From CAZVJA01 sp964626885 (lineage in GTDB: Bacteria > Planctomycetota > Planctomycetia > Planctomycetales > Planctomycetaceae), in the NCBI GenBank assembly GCA_964626885.1, contig CAZVJA010000045.1:1-30572 (forward strand): a stretch of 30,572 nucleotides of DNA, written 5' to 3'. Positions 7,896 to 19,352 of this stretch are shown here, one piece after another. Position 1 is the stretch's first letter. Each line of letters starts with the position of its first letter. The translations under genes were made by a program, and so were the position numbers. The notes beneath the pieces are model-generated. The model had not been told where the DNA came from and ran no database searches. It saw only the letters and a list, made by a program, of their open reading frames with translations.

Positions 7896-7972
7896 TTTCG
7901 GCGCGGCGCTCCGCGGAGTCGGGGGCTGCCGCAAGTGATACGGGTAGAAACCATGCAAGTGGTTTCAAAACT

Positions 7973-8068
7973 GGGAGGGCGAGGGGGCACCGCCCGGAGG
8001 GTGGTCCGCCGAGCCGCTGCATCCGAAAGTCTCTGGTTGTGGCGGCTCCACAGGAGTGTCGCCCTCCC
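7973..8068 (+). repeat. 96-bp palindromic dispersed repeat, copy 1
   Basis: The unit is bounded by a perfect 10-bp inverted repeat, GGGAGGGCGA (7973-7982) and TCGCCCTCCC (8059-8068). Inside it, GAGCCGC and GCGGCTC can form a second stem, so the whole unit can fold as a cruciform or long hairpin. A copy of identical length in the opposite orientation lies at 26470-26565, and I count about seven differences between them. Short flanks also match: AAAGACA, then a GT.TTGAAA segment, follows both copies. It carries no protein gene and resembles a REP- or MITE-like element. Confidence 0.85.
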
Positions 8069-8138
8069 AAAGACAAGGTATTGAAACTGCCTCTACACAT
8101 TGACTGCCGCGTTTGATCGTAGTGGAAAGGGAAGCATG

Positions 8139-8285
8139 ATGCTCATCCCGTTGCTAGTGCGAAAAGCATGCACATTGCTCGTCCCGGTCATTGCCTTTGC
8201 GGCCGCGATGATTCCCGATAACCCGACCGCGCTCGTCTCGTTTCTGGGATGCCTCATCGAGGCGCCGGGACCGTCAGGGCTGTAG
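8139..8285 (+). CDS. Possible small hydrophobic peptide, unknown function
   Basis: The frame encodes 48 residues beginning MLIPLLVRKACTLLVPVIAFAA, a basic-then-hydrophobic N-terminus like a signal peptide or membrane anchor, followed by a short Pro-containing tail. AAAGGGAAG at 8126-8134 is well placed for ATG 8139 (a second ATG at 8136 is closer). The terminator at 8315-8344 would also serve this gene. I recognise no family. Because the region is a non-coding gap next to a repeat, it may be chance. Confidence 0.3.
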   Translation: MLIPLLVRKACTLLVPVIAFAAAMIPDNPTALVSFLGCLIEAPGPSGL

Positions 8286-8314
8286 GCACGGGACTCACTG
8301 CGATAAACACAAAT

Positions 8315-8344
8315 ACCCTCAGACCGCTCGCGCGATCTGAGGGT
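8315..8344. terminator. Bidirectional terminator hairpin
   Basis: ACCCTCAGA (8315-8323) pairs perfectly with TCTGAGGGT (8336-8344) around a 12-base GC-rich loop. On the minus strand the hairpin comes 31 bases after the stop of the acylase gene and is followed by the T-rich TATTTGTGTTTA, which fits a rho-independent terminator for that gene. On the plus strand the downstream sequence is less T-rich. Confidence 0.65.
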
Positions 8345-8375
8345 TGTTCGTTGCGCGTGGCTTACGCCGCCACCG

Positions 8376-10541
8376 TCAATTTGCGGCCCACGTCAGCACC
8401 TTCGTCGACTCCACGTGCTTCATCAGCTCTTCCTTGTCGAGGAAGTAGGTCGGCTTCATCTGCCCCTTGCTGAACAGCTTCTCGGCCTGGTCGTCGAAAT
8501 GTTTGCTCTGGGGATCGTCGCTGTTGCCGAGCGGCAGCACTGTCCAGGACTTCGGCGGGTTGGATAGCAAAACAATTTGCGTCGAGGTCTGGCCGCCACG
8601 GCCGATGAACGTTTTGTCGTCGCCGTTCTTGTCGAAGCCGACCGCGCGTGGCGTGGCGATGCCGTCGACCGACCCACCCCCGACCGGCCAAGTTTCCTTG
8701 GCTCCCTTGCGACCGACGCGATACACGTCGCCGTAGGCCACGTCGAACCGGCCGAAGTCGGACTTCAATTTGTCGGCGCTTGGCTTGAGCGCGGCCAGAA
8801 TCAACTTGCCATTCACATGCTTCGGCGGCGGGAAGCCGGCCCGGTCGTACAGTTTGACGAGATCGTCTCCTGCGTAAATCTGATCCTTCCAATAGTGATA
8901 GGCGATCGCTTCCTTGGTGGTCGGTTCGCAACGTCCATTCCATTGCAGAATGACCTCGCAGAACTTCGCGAGATCGGTGTCCTTCTTCATGTCATCATCG
9001 GCGCTTTGCCATGCCTCTTTGAGCATCTTCTGCCAGACGTCGGCTCCGTAGACCTGCGGATTCATGGCGATGCCGATCGCTTCTTCGACGGTCAAATCTT
9101 TCTCGGCATCGAGCAGGTTGAGGCACATCGCCGCCCGCTGATGCAGCGGGTTGTCGTTGCGGTCGCTTTCTTTCAGGCTGACATAGCCGTTGAACAGCCA
9201 CGGACGATCCTTGTAGTCCGCCAGCTTGAGCGGAATCCCTTTTGCGAGGAACTGCGGGCTGACATTGCAGTTTTGCATGTAGCCGGTGGGGGGATTGCGG
9301 AATTGAATCAGATCCTCGAACGGATGAATGCCCCGCCACTCGGTCTTCGACGTATTGCCCGCGAGCGGCTTCTTGTAATCGAATTGGGGATCGCGCTGCG
9401 GGACACGACCGTTCCGCACGTAGAAGATATCGCCCTCAACCGTCGCGACCATCACGTTCTGTTCCATCAGTTGCAGCTTGGCCAGCGCATTCTTCATTTC
9501 GTTGAGGTTCTTGGCGATCATTGTTTCGTAGGTCTGATCCGCCAATCCCACTTCGTCGAAGTACGGCAGCTTGAGTACATAGGCCTTGCCATCCTTGCGA
9601 GCCACGACCGGACCATGGTGTGTGTATTCGAGATCGATTGACTTCTCGATGACTTTATCCCCTTCCTTGACGCGAATGATCTCGGTCTTGACGGTCATGT
9701 CCCGCCATTTTCCGTCATATTTGTACTGGCGGGCGTTGTCCGGATTGATTTCTTCTTCATAGCAGTCGGCCGCGTCCGGACCGCCGGTAGTCATGGCGAT
9801 CGAGCAATACCGGCTATGCCCCAGCGACGGAATCGGCATGCCGGGAATTGCCATGCCGGAGATTTCCAGTTCGCCGCCGTACAGCCGTGCTTCGTAGAAA
9901 CGGAAGGCTCCGTACCAGCTGAGGTGCGGGTCGATGAGCGCGATCGGCGCTTTGTACGCCGTCCGTCCCGGCGCGACGACCCACTCGTTCGAGCCGCGAT
10001 ACCCCACGTCGTCCGGCTTCACGCCGCCTCGCATCATGTCGCCGCCGGCATCCCCTTCCGGCCAACCCCAGATGATGTAACGTCCGAGCGCGACGCACAT
10101 CCACGGCTCAAGCGCCGGCGCCCAGGCGGGCACCTTATCGGGATGCTCTTTCATGTACTGCTTCACGCCGGCCTGGTACGCCTCCATGATCGCCCGCGAC
10201 TTCGCGCTCAGTTGCGGATACTTTTCCTTCGCGATATTCGCATGCTGCCAGAGACGCTGCCGCCAGTCGTCGCGGAGATTGCTGGGACCAAAGAACTCCG
10301 ACATCCGGCCTGTCGCCCGCAAGTACTGCTTGAGCAGTTCTTCCAGCCGGTCTTCCGCCTGGACGTACCCCATGCCGTAACAGGCCCCCGCGGCGGTCTC
10401 GGCGAAGATGTGCGGCGTGCCGAAATCGTCCCGATGGATCGTGATCTCCTCCGCAGGTGATCGGCTTGCAGTCACGGCGACCGCGGCAACTAGGATGAAC
10501 AGGACCGACAAGCAACGGGGCATCTTCAAGGCGGGCATCAT
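8376..10541 (-). CDS. Penicillin acylase family N-terminal-nucleophile hydrolase, exported
   Basis: The 721-residue product belongs to the S45 penicillin acylase family. These amidases are made as precursors and cut themselves into alpha and beta chains. It has an N-terminal signal peptide (hydrophobic about residues 10-25, cleavage likely before EEITI), the alpha-chain motifs GTPHI (41-45) and GYVQAEDRL (58-66), and the self-processing site YRGSNEWVV, where S184 would become the beta-chain N-terminal nucleophile. DPHLSW and THHGPV follow as in the family. The substrate cannot be told: penicillins, acyl-homoserine lactones and other amides are all used by relatives. GGAGAGAG lies just upstream; ATG 10541 and ATG 10538 are both possible starts, the second having better spacing. 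Confidence 0.9.
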   Translation of the reverse strand: MMPALKMPRCLSVLFILVAAVAVTASRSPAEEITIHRDDFGTPHIFAETAAGACYGMGYVQAEDRLEELLKQYLRATGRMSEFFGPSNLRDDWRQRLWQHANIAKEKYPQLSAKSRAIMEAYQAGVKQYMKEHPDKVPAWAPALEPWMCVALGRYIIWGWPEGDAGGDMMRGGVKPDDVGYRGSNEWVVAPGRTAYKAPIALIDPHLSWYGAFRFYEARLYGGELEISGMAIPGMPIPSLGHSRYCSIAMTTGGPDAADCYEEEINPDNARQYKYDGKWRDMTVKTEIIRVKEGDKVIEKSIDLEYTHHGPVVARKDGKAYVLKLPYFDEVGLADQTYETMIAKNLNEMKNALAKLQLMEQNVMVATVEGDIFYVRNGRVPQRDPQFDYKKPLAGNTSKTEWRGIHPFEDLIQFRNPPTGYMQNCNVSPQFLAKGIPLKLADYKDRPWLFNGYVSLKESDRNDNPLHQRAAMCLNLLDAEKDLTVEEAIGIAMNPQVYGADVWQKMLKEAWQSADDDMKKDTDLAKFCEVILQWNGRCEPTTKEAIAYHYWKDQIYAGDDLVKLYDRAGFPPPKHVNGKLILAALKPSADKLKSDFGRFDVAYGDVYRVGRKGAKETWPVGGGSVDGIATPRAVGFDKNGDDKTFIGRGGQTSTQIVLLSNPPKSWTVLPLGNSDDPQSKHFDDQAEKLFSKGQMKPTYFLDKEELMKHVESTKVLTWAAN

Positions 10542-10567
10542 CTCTCTCCACGGGTTAAGCAGCGGAA

Positions 10568-10583
10568 TTCCGTGAACACGGAA
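10568..10583. promoter_or_regulatory. Palindrome upstream of penicillin acylase gene
   Basis: TTCCGTG-AA-CACGGAA is a perfect 7-bp inverted repeat with a 2-base centre, located 27 bp upstream of the acylase start on the minus strand. It could be an operator or a 5' leader hairpin. No regulator gene lies next to it. Confidence 0.4.
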
Positions 10584-10679
10584 CGAATGGGTGAACTTCG
10601 ATTCTAAAGCGGCGGGTGACCGACGGACAAACCTAACCGTGGCCGAGCGGCGTCATTTGGTCTACCCGCGAAATCGTTT

Positions 10680-10721
10680 GGAGGTTTCAACCGAAAGAGG
10701 CCAAACATTCGGGAAACCTCC
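10680..10721 (+). promoter_or_regulatory. Strong hairpin in divergent region upstream of mqnE
   Basis: GGAGGTTT (10680-10687) pairs with AAACCTCC (10714-10721), and inside it CCGAA pairs with TTCGG, so most of this 42-bp stretch can fold. No T-run follows. It lies about 110 bp upstream of mqnE and 139 bp upstream of the acylase start, so it could affect either gene or protect an end of a transcript. Confidence 0.45.
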
Positions 10722-10728
10722 GCGTTAG

Positions 10729-10758
10729 TTGGCCCTTCGGATTGCGGATGTCTAAAAT
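10729..10758 (+). promoter_or_regulatory. Candidate promoter for mqnE
   Basis: TTGGCC (10729-10734) and TAAAAT (10753-10758) are 18 bp apart and resemble a sigma-70 promoter ahead of mqnE. The -35 match is weak (TTG only), so this is a suggestion. Confidence 0.3.
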
Positions 10759-10831
10759 AGCGGGCACAGCATCCCCCGGCCGAAGAGAAGAATTGATCGG
10801 CCGATCACGTATCAAACGGAAAGCAGCGAGT

Positions 10832-11963
<1,132 letters not shown>

Positions 11964-11968
<5 letters not shown>

Positions 11969-11990
11969 GGTCTGAAGCCTGGCCACCTGA
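11964..11990 (+). repeat. 7-bp-phased CTGA-rich tract between mqnE and the DUF1805 gene
   Basis: Units CCTGAGG, TCTGAAG, CCTGGCC and ACCTGAA run directly across the mqnE stop codon (the TGA is in the first unit) into the 35-bp spacer before the next gene. The fourth unit is one base out of register. The pattern is degenerate but matches the tract before coaB. Confidence 0.45.
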
Positions 11991-12003
11991 AGCCAAATTT
12001 TCC

Positions 12004-12351
12004 ATGACCGACAAACTTCCCCGCACCAGCAGCCGCGAGTTGCAGTTCGAGCATGGCGTCGCCATCGGCATTAGCAACCGCTGGCGGAAGGGGCAGTATT
12101 GCTCGATCCTCACCGAAGCGGGAATTGTCGGTTGCGGGATTTACGATTTGAAAACGCCGGCCGAATTCGGCCAGGCGATCGCCATCGCGAAAGGGACACC
12201 CGCCGCGCCGCTGACCGAACCGGAAGACTTGTTTAACGCCCGCATCGTCGGACTCACGCCGCAGGCGGAGGCGCTGGGAATTAAAGTGGGAATGACCGGC
12301 CGTGAGGCGGTCGAACTGATGCTGCAAGCAGGAGAGAAAGAACCGCAATGA
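12004..12351 (+). CDS. DUF1805 (YunC-like) domain protein
   Basis: The 115-residue product resembles the YunC/DUF1805 family of small cytosolic proteins of unknown function. Visible marks are the central strand pattern GIVGCGIYDLKTPAEFGQAIAIAKG and the preceding hydrophobic SILTEAGIV. It has no signal peptide or membrane segment. It sits 35 bp after mqnE and overlaps the next gene by 4 bp (ATGA), so the two are probably translated together. A link with menaquinone synthesis or its by-products is an inference from position only. Confidence 0.7.
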   Translation: MTDKLPRTSSRELQFEHGVAIGISNRWRKGQYCSILTEAGIVGCGIYDLKTPAEFGQAIAIAKGTPAAPLTEPEDLFNARIVGLTPQAEALGIKVGMTGREAVELMLQAGEKEPQ

Positions 12352-12770
12352 ATCCAGCCGTGCCAAAGCTGCAAGTGAAGACGATTGACCATGTGACGCT
12401 CGTGGTGCAGGATCTCGAGCGGAGCCGGAAGTTTTATGTGGACCTGCTTGGGATGGAGATGCTCGCCCGGCCGAACTTCTCGTTCGCGGGGAGTTGGTTT
12501 CGCGCCGGAAAGACCGAGATTCATTTGATTCTGGAGCACGAGGAATCGGGCAAAGCAGGGCGGCTCGATTCGCAGCACCGCGCCTCCAGCCGAAGCCAGC
12601 ATTTCGCGTTCGAAGTGGCGGACAGTCGGCAGGCGGCCGAATGGCTGGCTCAACAGGGTGTGGCGATTCTCTCCGGTCCCAAGGCACGCCCGGACGGTGC
12701 CGTGCAGACGTTTGTGCAGGATCCGGACGGGCATGTCGTCGAGTTGTGTTCGCCCCCCAAGCCGGCTTGA
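12348..12770 (+). CDS. VOC-fold (glyoxalase/dioxygenase superfamily) protein
   Basis: The 140-residue product has the two beta-alpha-beta-beta-beta modules of the vicinal oxygen chelate superfamily. Module one opens with IDHVTLVVQDLERSRKFYVDLLG (residues 13-35) and module two with SQHFAFEV (83-90), closing with QDPDGHVVEL. Likely metal ligands are H15, H59, H85 and E132. Members include glyoxalase I, extradiol dioxygenases and fosfomycin-type resistance enzymes; the sequence seen here does not decide between them. It starts inside the stop of the DUF1805 gene (ATGA overlap), and this placement behind mqnE is the only functional hint. Confidence 0.85.
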   Translation: MNPAVPKLQVKTIDHVTLVVQDLERSRKFYVDLLGMEMLARPNFSFAGSWFRAGKTEIHLILEHEESGKAGRLDSQHRASSRSQHFAFEVADSRQAAEWLAQQGVAILSGPKARPDGAVQTFVQDPDGHVVELCSPPKPA

Positions 12771-13016
12771 GAGATCGGTCAAACCGCCCGGAAATAAGTT
12801 CGGGCAATGGCGGGTCAGGGCACCGGAAATCGTGCAGGCTGCCGCCAATTTCCGATTCTCGTGGCGAGGCGAAAAGTAGCTCTGGAAAGCAGTCCTGCCG
12901 GTCGCCTATACTCGAAAACTGGCTGGGATGTTCCCCGCGGGCCTCTATTTCGGAAGGGAATGCCAGCTGTTCATCCTCAGCCAACGCCGAACACCATTGG
13001 GAGCAGTGACCCCGTC

Positions 13017-13205
13017 ATGTCGGGACTTTCAAAAAAGGTCATCTTCGGTTCGATCGGGGCTGCCGGCCTGGTGGGAGTGCTCGCGATTGTTGACGTCATC
13101 ATCGGATTCCCATTCAAGGGACAGATGACGATGGACATTCTGTTTCTGCTCGCCGCCGCGGCGATTGGCTACATGGCCTACGACGCGTACCAGGATCTCA
13201 AATAG
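13017..13205 (+). CDS. Small two-helix membrane protein, unknown function
   Basis: From ATG 13017 the product has 62 residues: a short basic start, a hydrophobic helix (about 9-31), a GFPFKGQM turn and a second helix (about 39-57), ending in DAYQDLK. This is typical of a small inner-membrane protein, and I recall similar conserved hypotheticals in planctomycetes, though I cannot name a family. GGGAGCAG lies about 12 bp upstream; an in-frame ATG at 12962 would add 18 Pro/Ser-containing residues and is less likely. It ends 12 bp from the convergent topoisomerase B gene. Confidence 0.65.
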   Translation: MSGLSKKVIFGSIGAAGLVGVLAIVDVIIGFPFKGQMTMDILFLLAAAAIGYMAYDAYQDLK

Positions 13206-13217
13206 CCGCTTCGGGCA

Positions 13218-15158
13218 TTACAGATCGAGATCGTCGGCGAAGGTCGCCTCTTCCATGATGATCCGATAACGCTCCCCCGCGTCTTTGCCGAGCAACTGGT
13301 GGAACGTCTTGTCGGCCTCGAGCTGGCTTTCAATATCGACCCGCAGCAGGGTGCGCACCTTGGGATCGAGCGTCGTTTCCTTCAACTGCTTGGCGTCCAT
13401 TTCCCCCAAGCCTTTGAAGCGGTAGATGTCCACCTTGCGATGCTCGCCGAGCTGCGCCAGCAGTTTGTCTTTCTCGGCGTCATCCTGTGCGTAAAACGTT
13501 TCGCTGTTGGTGACAAGTCGATACAGCGGCGGCTGGGCGATGTACAGTTTTCCCTGCGAGACCAACTCGCGCATGTGTCGGAAGAAGAACGTCAGGAGCA
13601 GGGTGCTGATGTGATACCCGTCGCTGTCGGCATCCATCAACAGAATGATACGGCCGTAGCGGAGCTTGTGGATGTCGAACGTCGGACCGATGCCGGTGCC
13701 GAGTGTTTCGACGAGATCCTTCACTTCCTGATTGTCGAGAATCTTCGAGATGTTGAGCGCTTCGGTGTTGAGAATTTTCCCGCGCAGGGGGAGTACCGCC
13801 TGGTTGCGGTTGTCGCGTCCCATTGCGGCGGTCCCGCCGGCGGAATCCCCTTCGACGATGAACAGCTCCGACTTGTCGGCGTCGTGGGAACGGCAGTCGA
13901 GCAGCTTGCCCGGAAGGTTGTTTTTGCGGGTGCCGGGTATTTTGCGGCGTACTTCGCTGGCCGCATCGCGACTGGCGAGCCGCGCGCGGGCGGCCAAGAC
14001 GATTCGACCGTTGATGGCATCGGCGATCGACGGGTTGTTGTTCAACCAGGTTTCGAGTCCGGGACGGACCAACCCCTCGACCATCGAGGCCATCTCGGGG
14101 TTGTTCAACTTTTCCTTCGTCTGTCCCTGGAACATCGGGTCGGCATGGAAGACCGAGAGAATCGCAATGCACCCTTCGCGGATGTCTTCGCCGGTGATCG
14201 CCAGCCCCTTGTGTTTGATATCATGCACGTCCATGTAATTTTTAACCGCCCGGGCGATGCCGGTCCGCAGGCCGCTCTCGTGCGTGCCGCCGGCATGCGT
14301 GCGAATGCCGTTGACATAGCTGCGAATCTGTTCGTCGGCCGATTCGGTCCAGCGAAGCACCACCTCGATGCGCGTCTTTCCCTCGTCCTTTTCGGCTGCG
14401 AAGATCTGCTCATGCACCGGACGTTTCTGGCTTTCGGCGGTGATTTTGTCGAGATAGGCTTGGATGCCGTCCGGGTGCGACAGCTCGTGCGTTTCGTTCT
14501 TCGTTTCATCATGAAACGTAATCTTCAGGCCGCCGTGAATGAACGAAATGTCTTCCAGATGCTGGCGGATCAGGTCGCTGCTGAACTGCACCCGCCGGAA
14601 GATTTCGTCGTCGGGGCGGAAGAAGATCGACGTGCCATGCCCGCGGAACGGCTTGACCTTTTTGACTTCCGTGGTCGGCTTGCCCCGCTTGAAGCGCTGC
14701 GTCCACTCGTGCCCGTCGCGGTGCACCGTCGCCACCAGTTCCGAAGACAGCGCATTTACCACGGATGAACCGACCCCGTGCAATCCGCCGCTGCGGGCAT
14801 AGTTCTTGTCCGAGAATTTGCCTCCGGCATGCAGCGTGGTGAGGATCACCTCCAGCGCCGACTTTTTGATCTTCGGATGTTTTTCGACCGGGATGCCGCG
14901 GCCGTTGTCGGTGACGGTGAGCGAAGACCCATCCTTGTGCAGCGTAACGACAATGCGGTCGGCCGCTTCCGCAAGGTATTCGTCGACCGAGTTGTCGACG
15001 ATTTCCCAGAGGAGGTGATGCAATCCGCGCACGTCGACGCCGCCGATGTACATCGATGGTCGCCGTCGGACCGCTTCGAGTCCTTCCAGAACTTCGATAT
15101 CGGCGGAGCTGTAACTTCCTTTGGGCTTGACCCGACTCGATTTCTCAACTGTGGCCAT
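13218..15158 (-). CDS. Type IIA DNA topoisomerase B subunit (GyrB/ParE family)
   Basis: The 646-residue product is the ATPase/TOPRIM subunit of a bacterial type IIA topoisomerase. The GHKL ATPase residues are E52 and N56 in EIVDNSVDE, D84 in TVTDNGRGIP, and GGLHGVGSSVVNALS in the lid. The TOPRIM domain has IVEGDSAGG (E436) and the metal site DADSDG (D509, D511, D513), where most gyrases have DADVDG. QAVLPLRGKILN and YRFKGLGEMDAKQL are conserved, and the length fits ParE or short GyrB proteins. With the A subunit 107 bp upstream on the same strand it forms a two-gene unit. Sequence alone does not tell gyrase from topoisomerase IV. Confidence 0.93.
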   Translation of the reverse strand: MATVEKSSRVKPKGSYSSADIEVLEGLEAVRRRPSMYIGGVDVRGLHHLLWEIVDNSVDEYLAEAADRIVVTLHKDGSSLTVTDNGRGIPVEKHPKIKKSALEVILTTLHAGGKFSDKNYARSGGLHGVGSSVVNALSSELVATVHRDGHEWTQRFKRGKPTTEVKKVKPFRGHGTSIFFRPDDEIFRRVQFSSDLIRQHLEDISFIHGGLKITFHDETKNETHELSHPDGIQAYLDKITAESQKRPVHEQIFAAEKDEGKTRIEVVLRWTESADEQIRSYVNGIRTHAGGTHESGLRTGIARAVKNYMDVHDIKHKGLAITGEDIREGCIAILSVFHADPMFQGQTKEKLNNPEMASMVEGLVRPGLETWLNNNPSIADAINGRIVLAARARLASRDAASEVRRKIPGTRKNNLPGKLLDCRSHDADKSELFIVEGDSAGGTAAMGRDNRNQAVLPLRGKILNTEALNISKILDNQEVKDLVETLGTGIGPTFDIHKLRYGRIILLMDADSDGYHISTLLLTFFFRHMRELVSQGKLYIAQPPLYRLVTNSETFYAQDDAEKDKLLAQLGEHRKVDIYRFKGLGEMDAKQLKETTLDPKVRTLLRVDIESQLEADKTFHQLLGKDAGERYRIIMEEATFADDLDL

Positions 15159-15265
15159 AGGTCTTCAGGGGTTGGGATTTTAGGGTGCGAGGGTGCTAAG
15201 TTTTCAGGGGTTGAAGATATTGCGAATTTCGGATTCCCGACTTTGGACCTTGGGCTCGGGACCAT

Positions 15266-17668
<2,403 letters not shown>

Positions 17669-18003
17669 TCCTGCCCGTCTGCCGCGAACACTCCGTCGCG
17701 GGATTCTTATGGTTTTAGATGAACGATTGGACCAGGTTTTCCGGGTCGATCGACCGGTGGGATTGTAGCAATTGTAGCGGTCGAATCACAGGGATTACCG
17801 GTTGTAACGCTTTCTCCGGCATGGCATTCGGGAAAGCAAGCCGAACCGGTATCTTGTGACTCAAAAGACTCATCGGAACGATCGTCACCGGCCGAAAGTT
17901 TGTACTGATTCTCGGGCGTGTCCTCATGGATGAGGGTGACGTGAACCGTCCGCCCGAAGATCGAAAACCAGTTCGGCCGCACGTTGACCCAGGGAGGGAT
18001 CAG
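17669..18003. other. 335-bp divergent gap between topoisomerase A and exported-protein genes
   Basis: No gene is seen. On the minus strand, two TACAAT hexamers (complement of 17762-17767 and 17771-17776) could be -10 elements for the topoisomerase gene, but no clear -35 is in register. On the plus strand, AGGGAGGGA at 17991-17999 is the ribosome site of the next gene. Confidence 0.5.
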
Positions 18004-18561
18004 ATGGCTCGATTGCATCTTCGAGCAGTCGCGTTGACCGTCGTATTGTCCGCGTGGACATTGCACGGCGCGCAGGCACAGCAACCGGGAAATTACTCAA
18101 GAAACGGAGCCCCGGCTCGTCTTCCCGAATACAGCCGCAATTCGCGGCCCATTTCGGGGGCATCACGTTCTTACGGAACCGCTCAGCCGGTTTACTATGT
18201 CCAGGAGGGAACCAACGTTCCCGGCCAGGCTCCTGTGCAGCCGGATGTCGCGAACCGCGCCGTCCCGGGCTACCCCTACCTGAACGCTCCGATGTATTCC
18301 TCGCCGCGGCAGAACGTTCCTTACCAGACCGGCGGCGCGGTGATAACGAACCAGGCGTTCGATCCGCACGAAATGCTTTATGCGCACAAATACAAGGCGA
18401 TGTATCCCCCGTACTACTACCAGGTCCGCGGTCATTGGAAGGTGACTCCGTGGGGCGTCGCGCAATGCGAAGACTGGAAGCTGCGGGGAACCGTCGTCAC
18501 CGTGAAATACAACTCACACGTCAGCCCGTTGGCGGGATTCTGTCCGCCGGCGATTCGCTAG
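18004..18561 (+). CDS. Exported Tyr/Pro-rich protein, unknown function (first of trio)
   Basis: From ATG 18004 the product has 185 residues. A signal peptide is clear: basic start, hydrophobic stretch and cleavage likely after AQA (residue 25). The mature part is rich in Tyr, Pro, Asn, Ser and Gln, with a C-terminal compact region containing MYPPYYYQVRGHW and WGVAQCEDWKLRGT. AGGGAGGGA five bases upstream is a near-perfect ribosome site and fixes the start. I recognise no family. It is followed after 74 bp by a second exported protein gene and then a third, with one terminator at the end, so the three are probably co-expressed envelope proteins. Confidence 0.75.
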   Translation: MARLHLRAVALTVVLSAWTLHGAQAQQPGNYSRNGAPARLPEYSRNSRPISGASRSYGTAQPVYYVQEGTNVPGQAPVQPDVANRAVPGYPYLNAPMYSSPRQNVPYQTGGAVITNQAFDPHEMLYAHKYKAMYPPYYYQVRGHWKVTPWGVAQCEDWKLRGTVVTVKYNSHVSPLAGFCPPAIR

Positions 18562-18635
18562 TGAACCACCGCGAGCACAACTTTGCAAAGAGTGATCGTG
18601 CTCGAATACCGAACTCAACTCAAAACCGTGGGATA

Positions 18636-19229
18636 ATGACTATGCGTACGATCACTTGGAGCCTGACGGGCCTGGCGCTGTCGGCCGGACTTTTACTCTG
18701 CTTCGCGCCGGGAATGTCCCGAGCCGACGACGGCTCCGCGCTGGGGAGAGTGCGCATCTCCGATCGCACCGCCGGTCAAGGACGGATTGTTCAGACCAGC
18801 GAGACGACCACCGGTCCGGTATTGAACCTGAGCGGGAACCCCGTGGTCGACTACGTACGGACCTCCCGCTTCGAACATCAACTCGAAAAGCAGGCGCAGT
18901 GCGAATGTGACGAATGCCAGAACGGCGACTGCGATTCGTCACGTTACAGCCCTTGCTACCGTCGATTCGGATACTTTATTCCCACCGGGGGATGCGGTGA
19001 GGGTGTCCAGTGCATGCGACATTACGGCATGGACTACGCCGTCAATCCCGAATACTTCGATCAGCGTGACGGCAAGCTCTACTCGGCCCAGGGATACGGT
19101 GCTCCAATGGCTGTGCCGCTGGCGCCGAACGTGGGATACACCTACAACCACGGTTGGGGCATCCCATCGAGCCGGCTGACGCCGATCTCACGCTTCGCTC
19201 CGCACCCGATGTATCTCCGGCAACAATAA
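18636..19229 (+). CDS. Exported Cys-cluster protein with VRISD motif (second of trio)
   Basis: From ATG 18636 (or 18642) the product has 197 residues with a signal peptide cut likely after SRA (residue 30). The mature N-terminus then reads DDGSALGRVRISD. A Cys cluster follows (CECDECQNGDC, then further Cys), and the rest is rich in Gly, Tyr and Pro. The third protein of the trio has the same mature start pattern and a similar Cys cluster, so these two are probably distant paralogs. Disulfide bonding or metal binding by the Cys cluster is an inference. There is no enzyme motif. An open frame extends upstream to 18054 but overlaps the previous gene and is not real. Confidence 0.72.
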   Translation: MTMRTITWSLTGLALSAGLLLCFAPGMSRADDGSALGRVRISDRTAGQGRIVQTSETTTGPVLNLSGNPVVDYVRTSRFEHQLEKQAQCECDECQNGDCDSSRYSPCYRRFGYFIPTGGCGEGVQCMRHYGMDYAVNPEYFDQRDGKLYSAQGYGAPMAVPLAPNVGYTYNHGWGIPSSRLTPISRFAPHPMYLRQQ

Positions 19230-19352
19230 GCAGGAACAAGACCAGCGGGCGGTAACAACGTTTATTCATACATGCAGCCGGTGACAATTGCGGCTTGCAC
19301 GATTCGCGCCCGAACGGCGCTCTCTTCCGCGAATAATTCAGGAAACAGGACG

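Larger units (their letters stand above)
7896..8375. other. 480-bp gap between convergent ftsK and penicillin acylase genes
   Basis: The gap contains a 96-bp palindromic repeat (7973-8068), a possible 48-residue peptide gene (8139-8285) and a terminator (8315-8344). Nothing else is recognised. Open frames across the repeat are by-products of the repeat sequence. Confidence 0.7.

Noticed and set aside
12786..12805. GCCCG/CGGGC hairpin after the VOC gene
   Set aside because: Only 5 bp of stem with a 10-base loop and no T-run; too weak to call a terminator.
13299..14768. 489-codon open frame antisense to the topoisomerase B gene
   Set aside because: It lies wholly opposite a clear gene and has no family features; long antisense frames are expected at this GC content.
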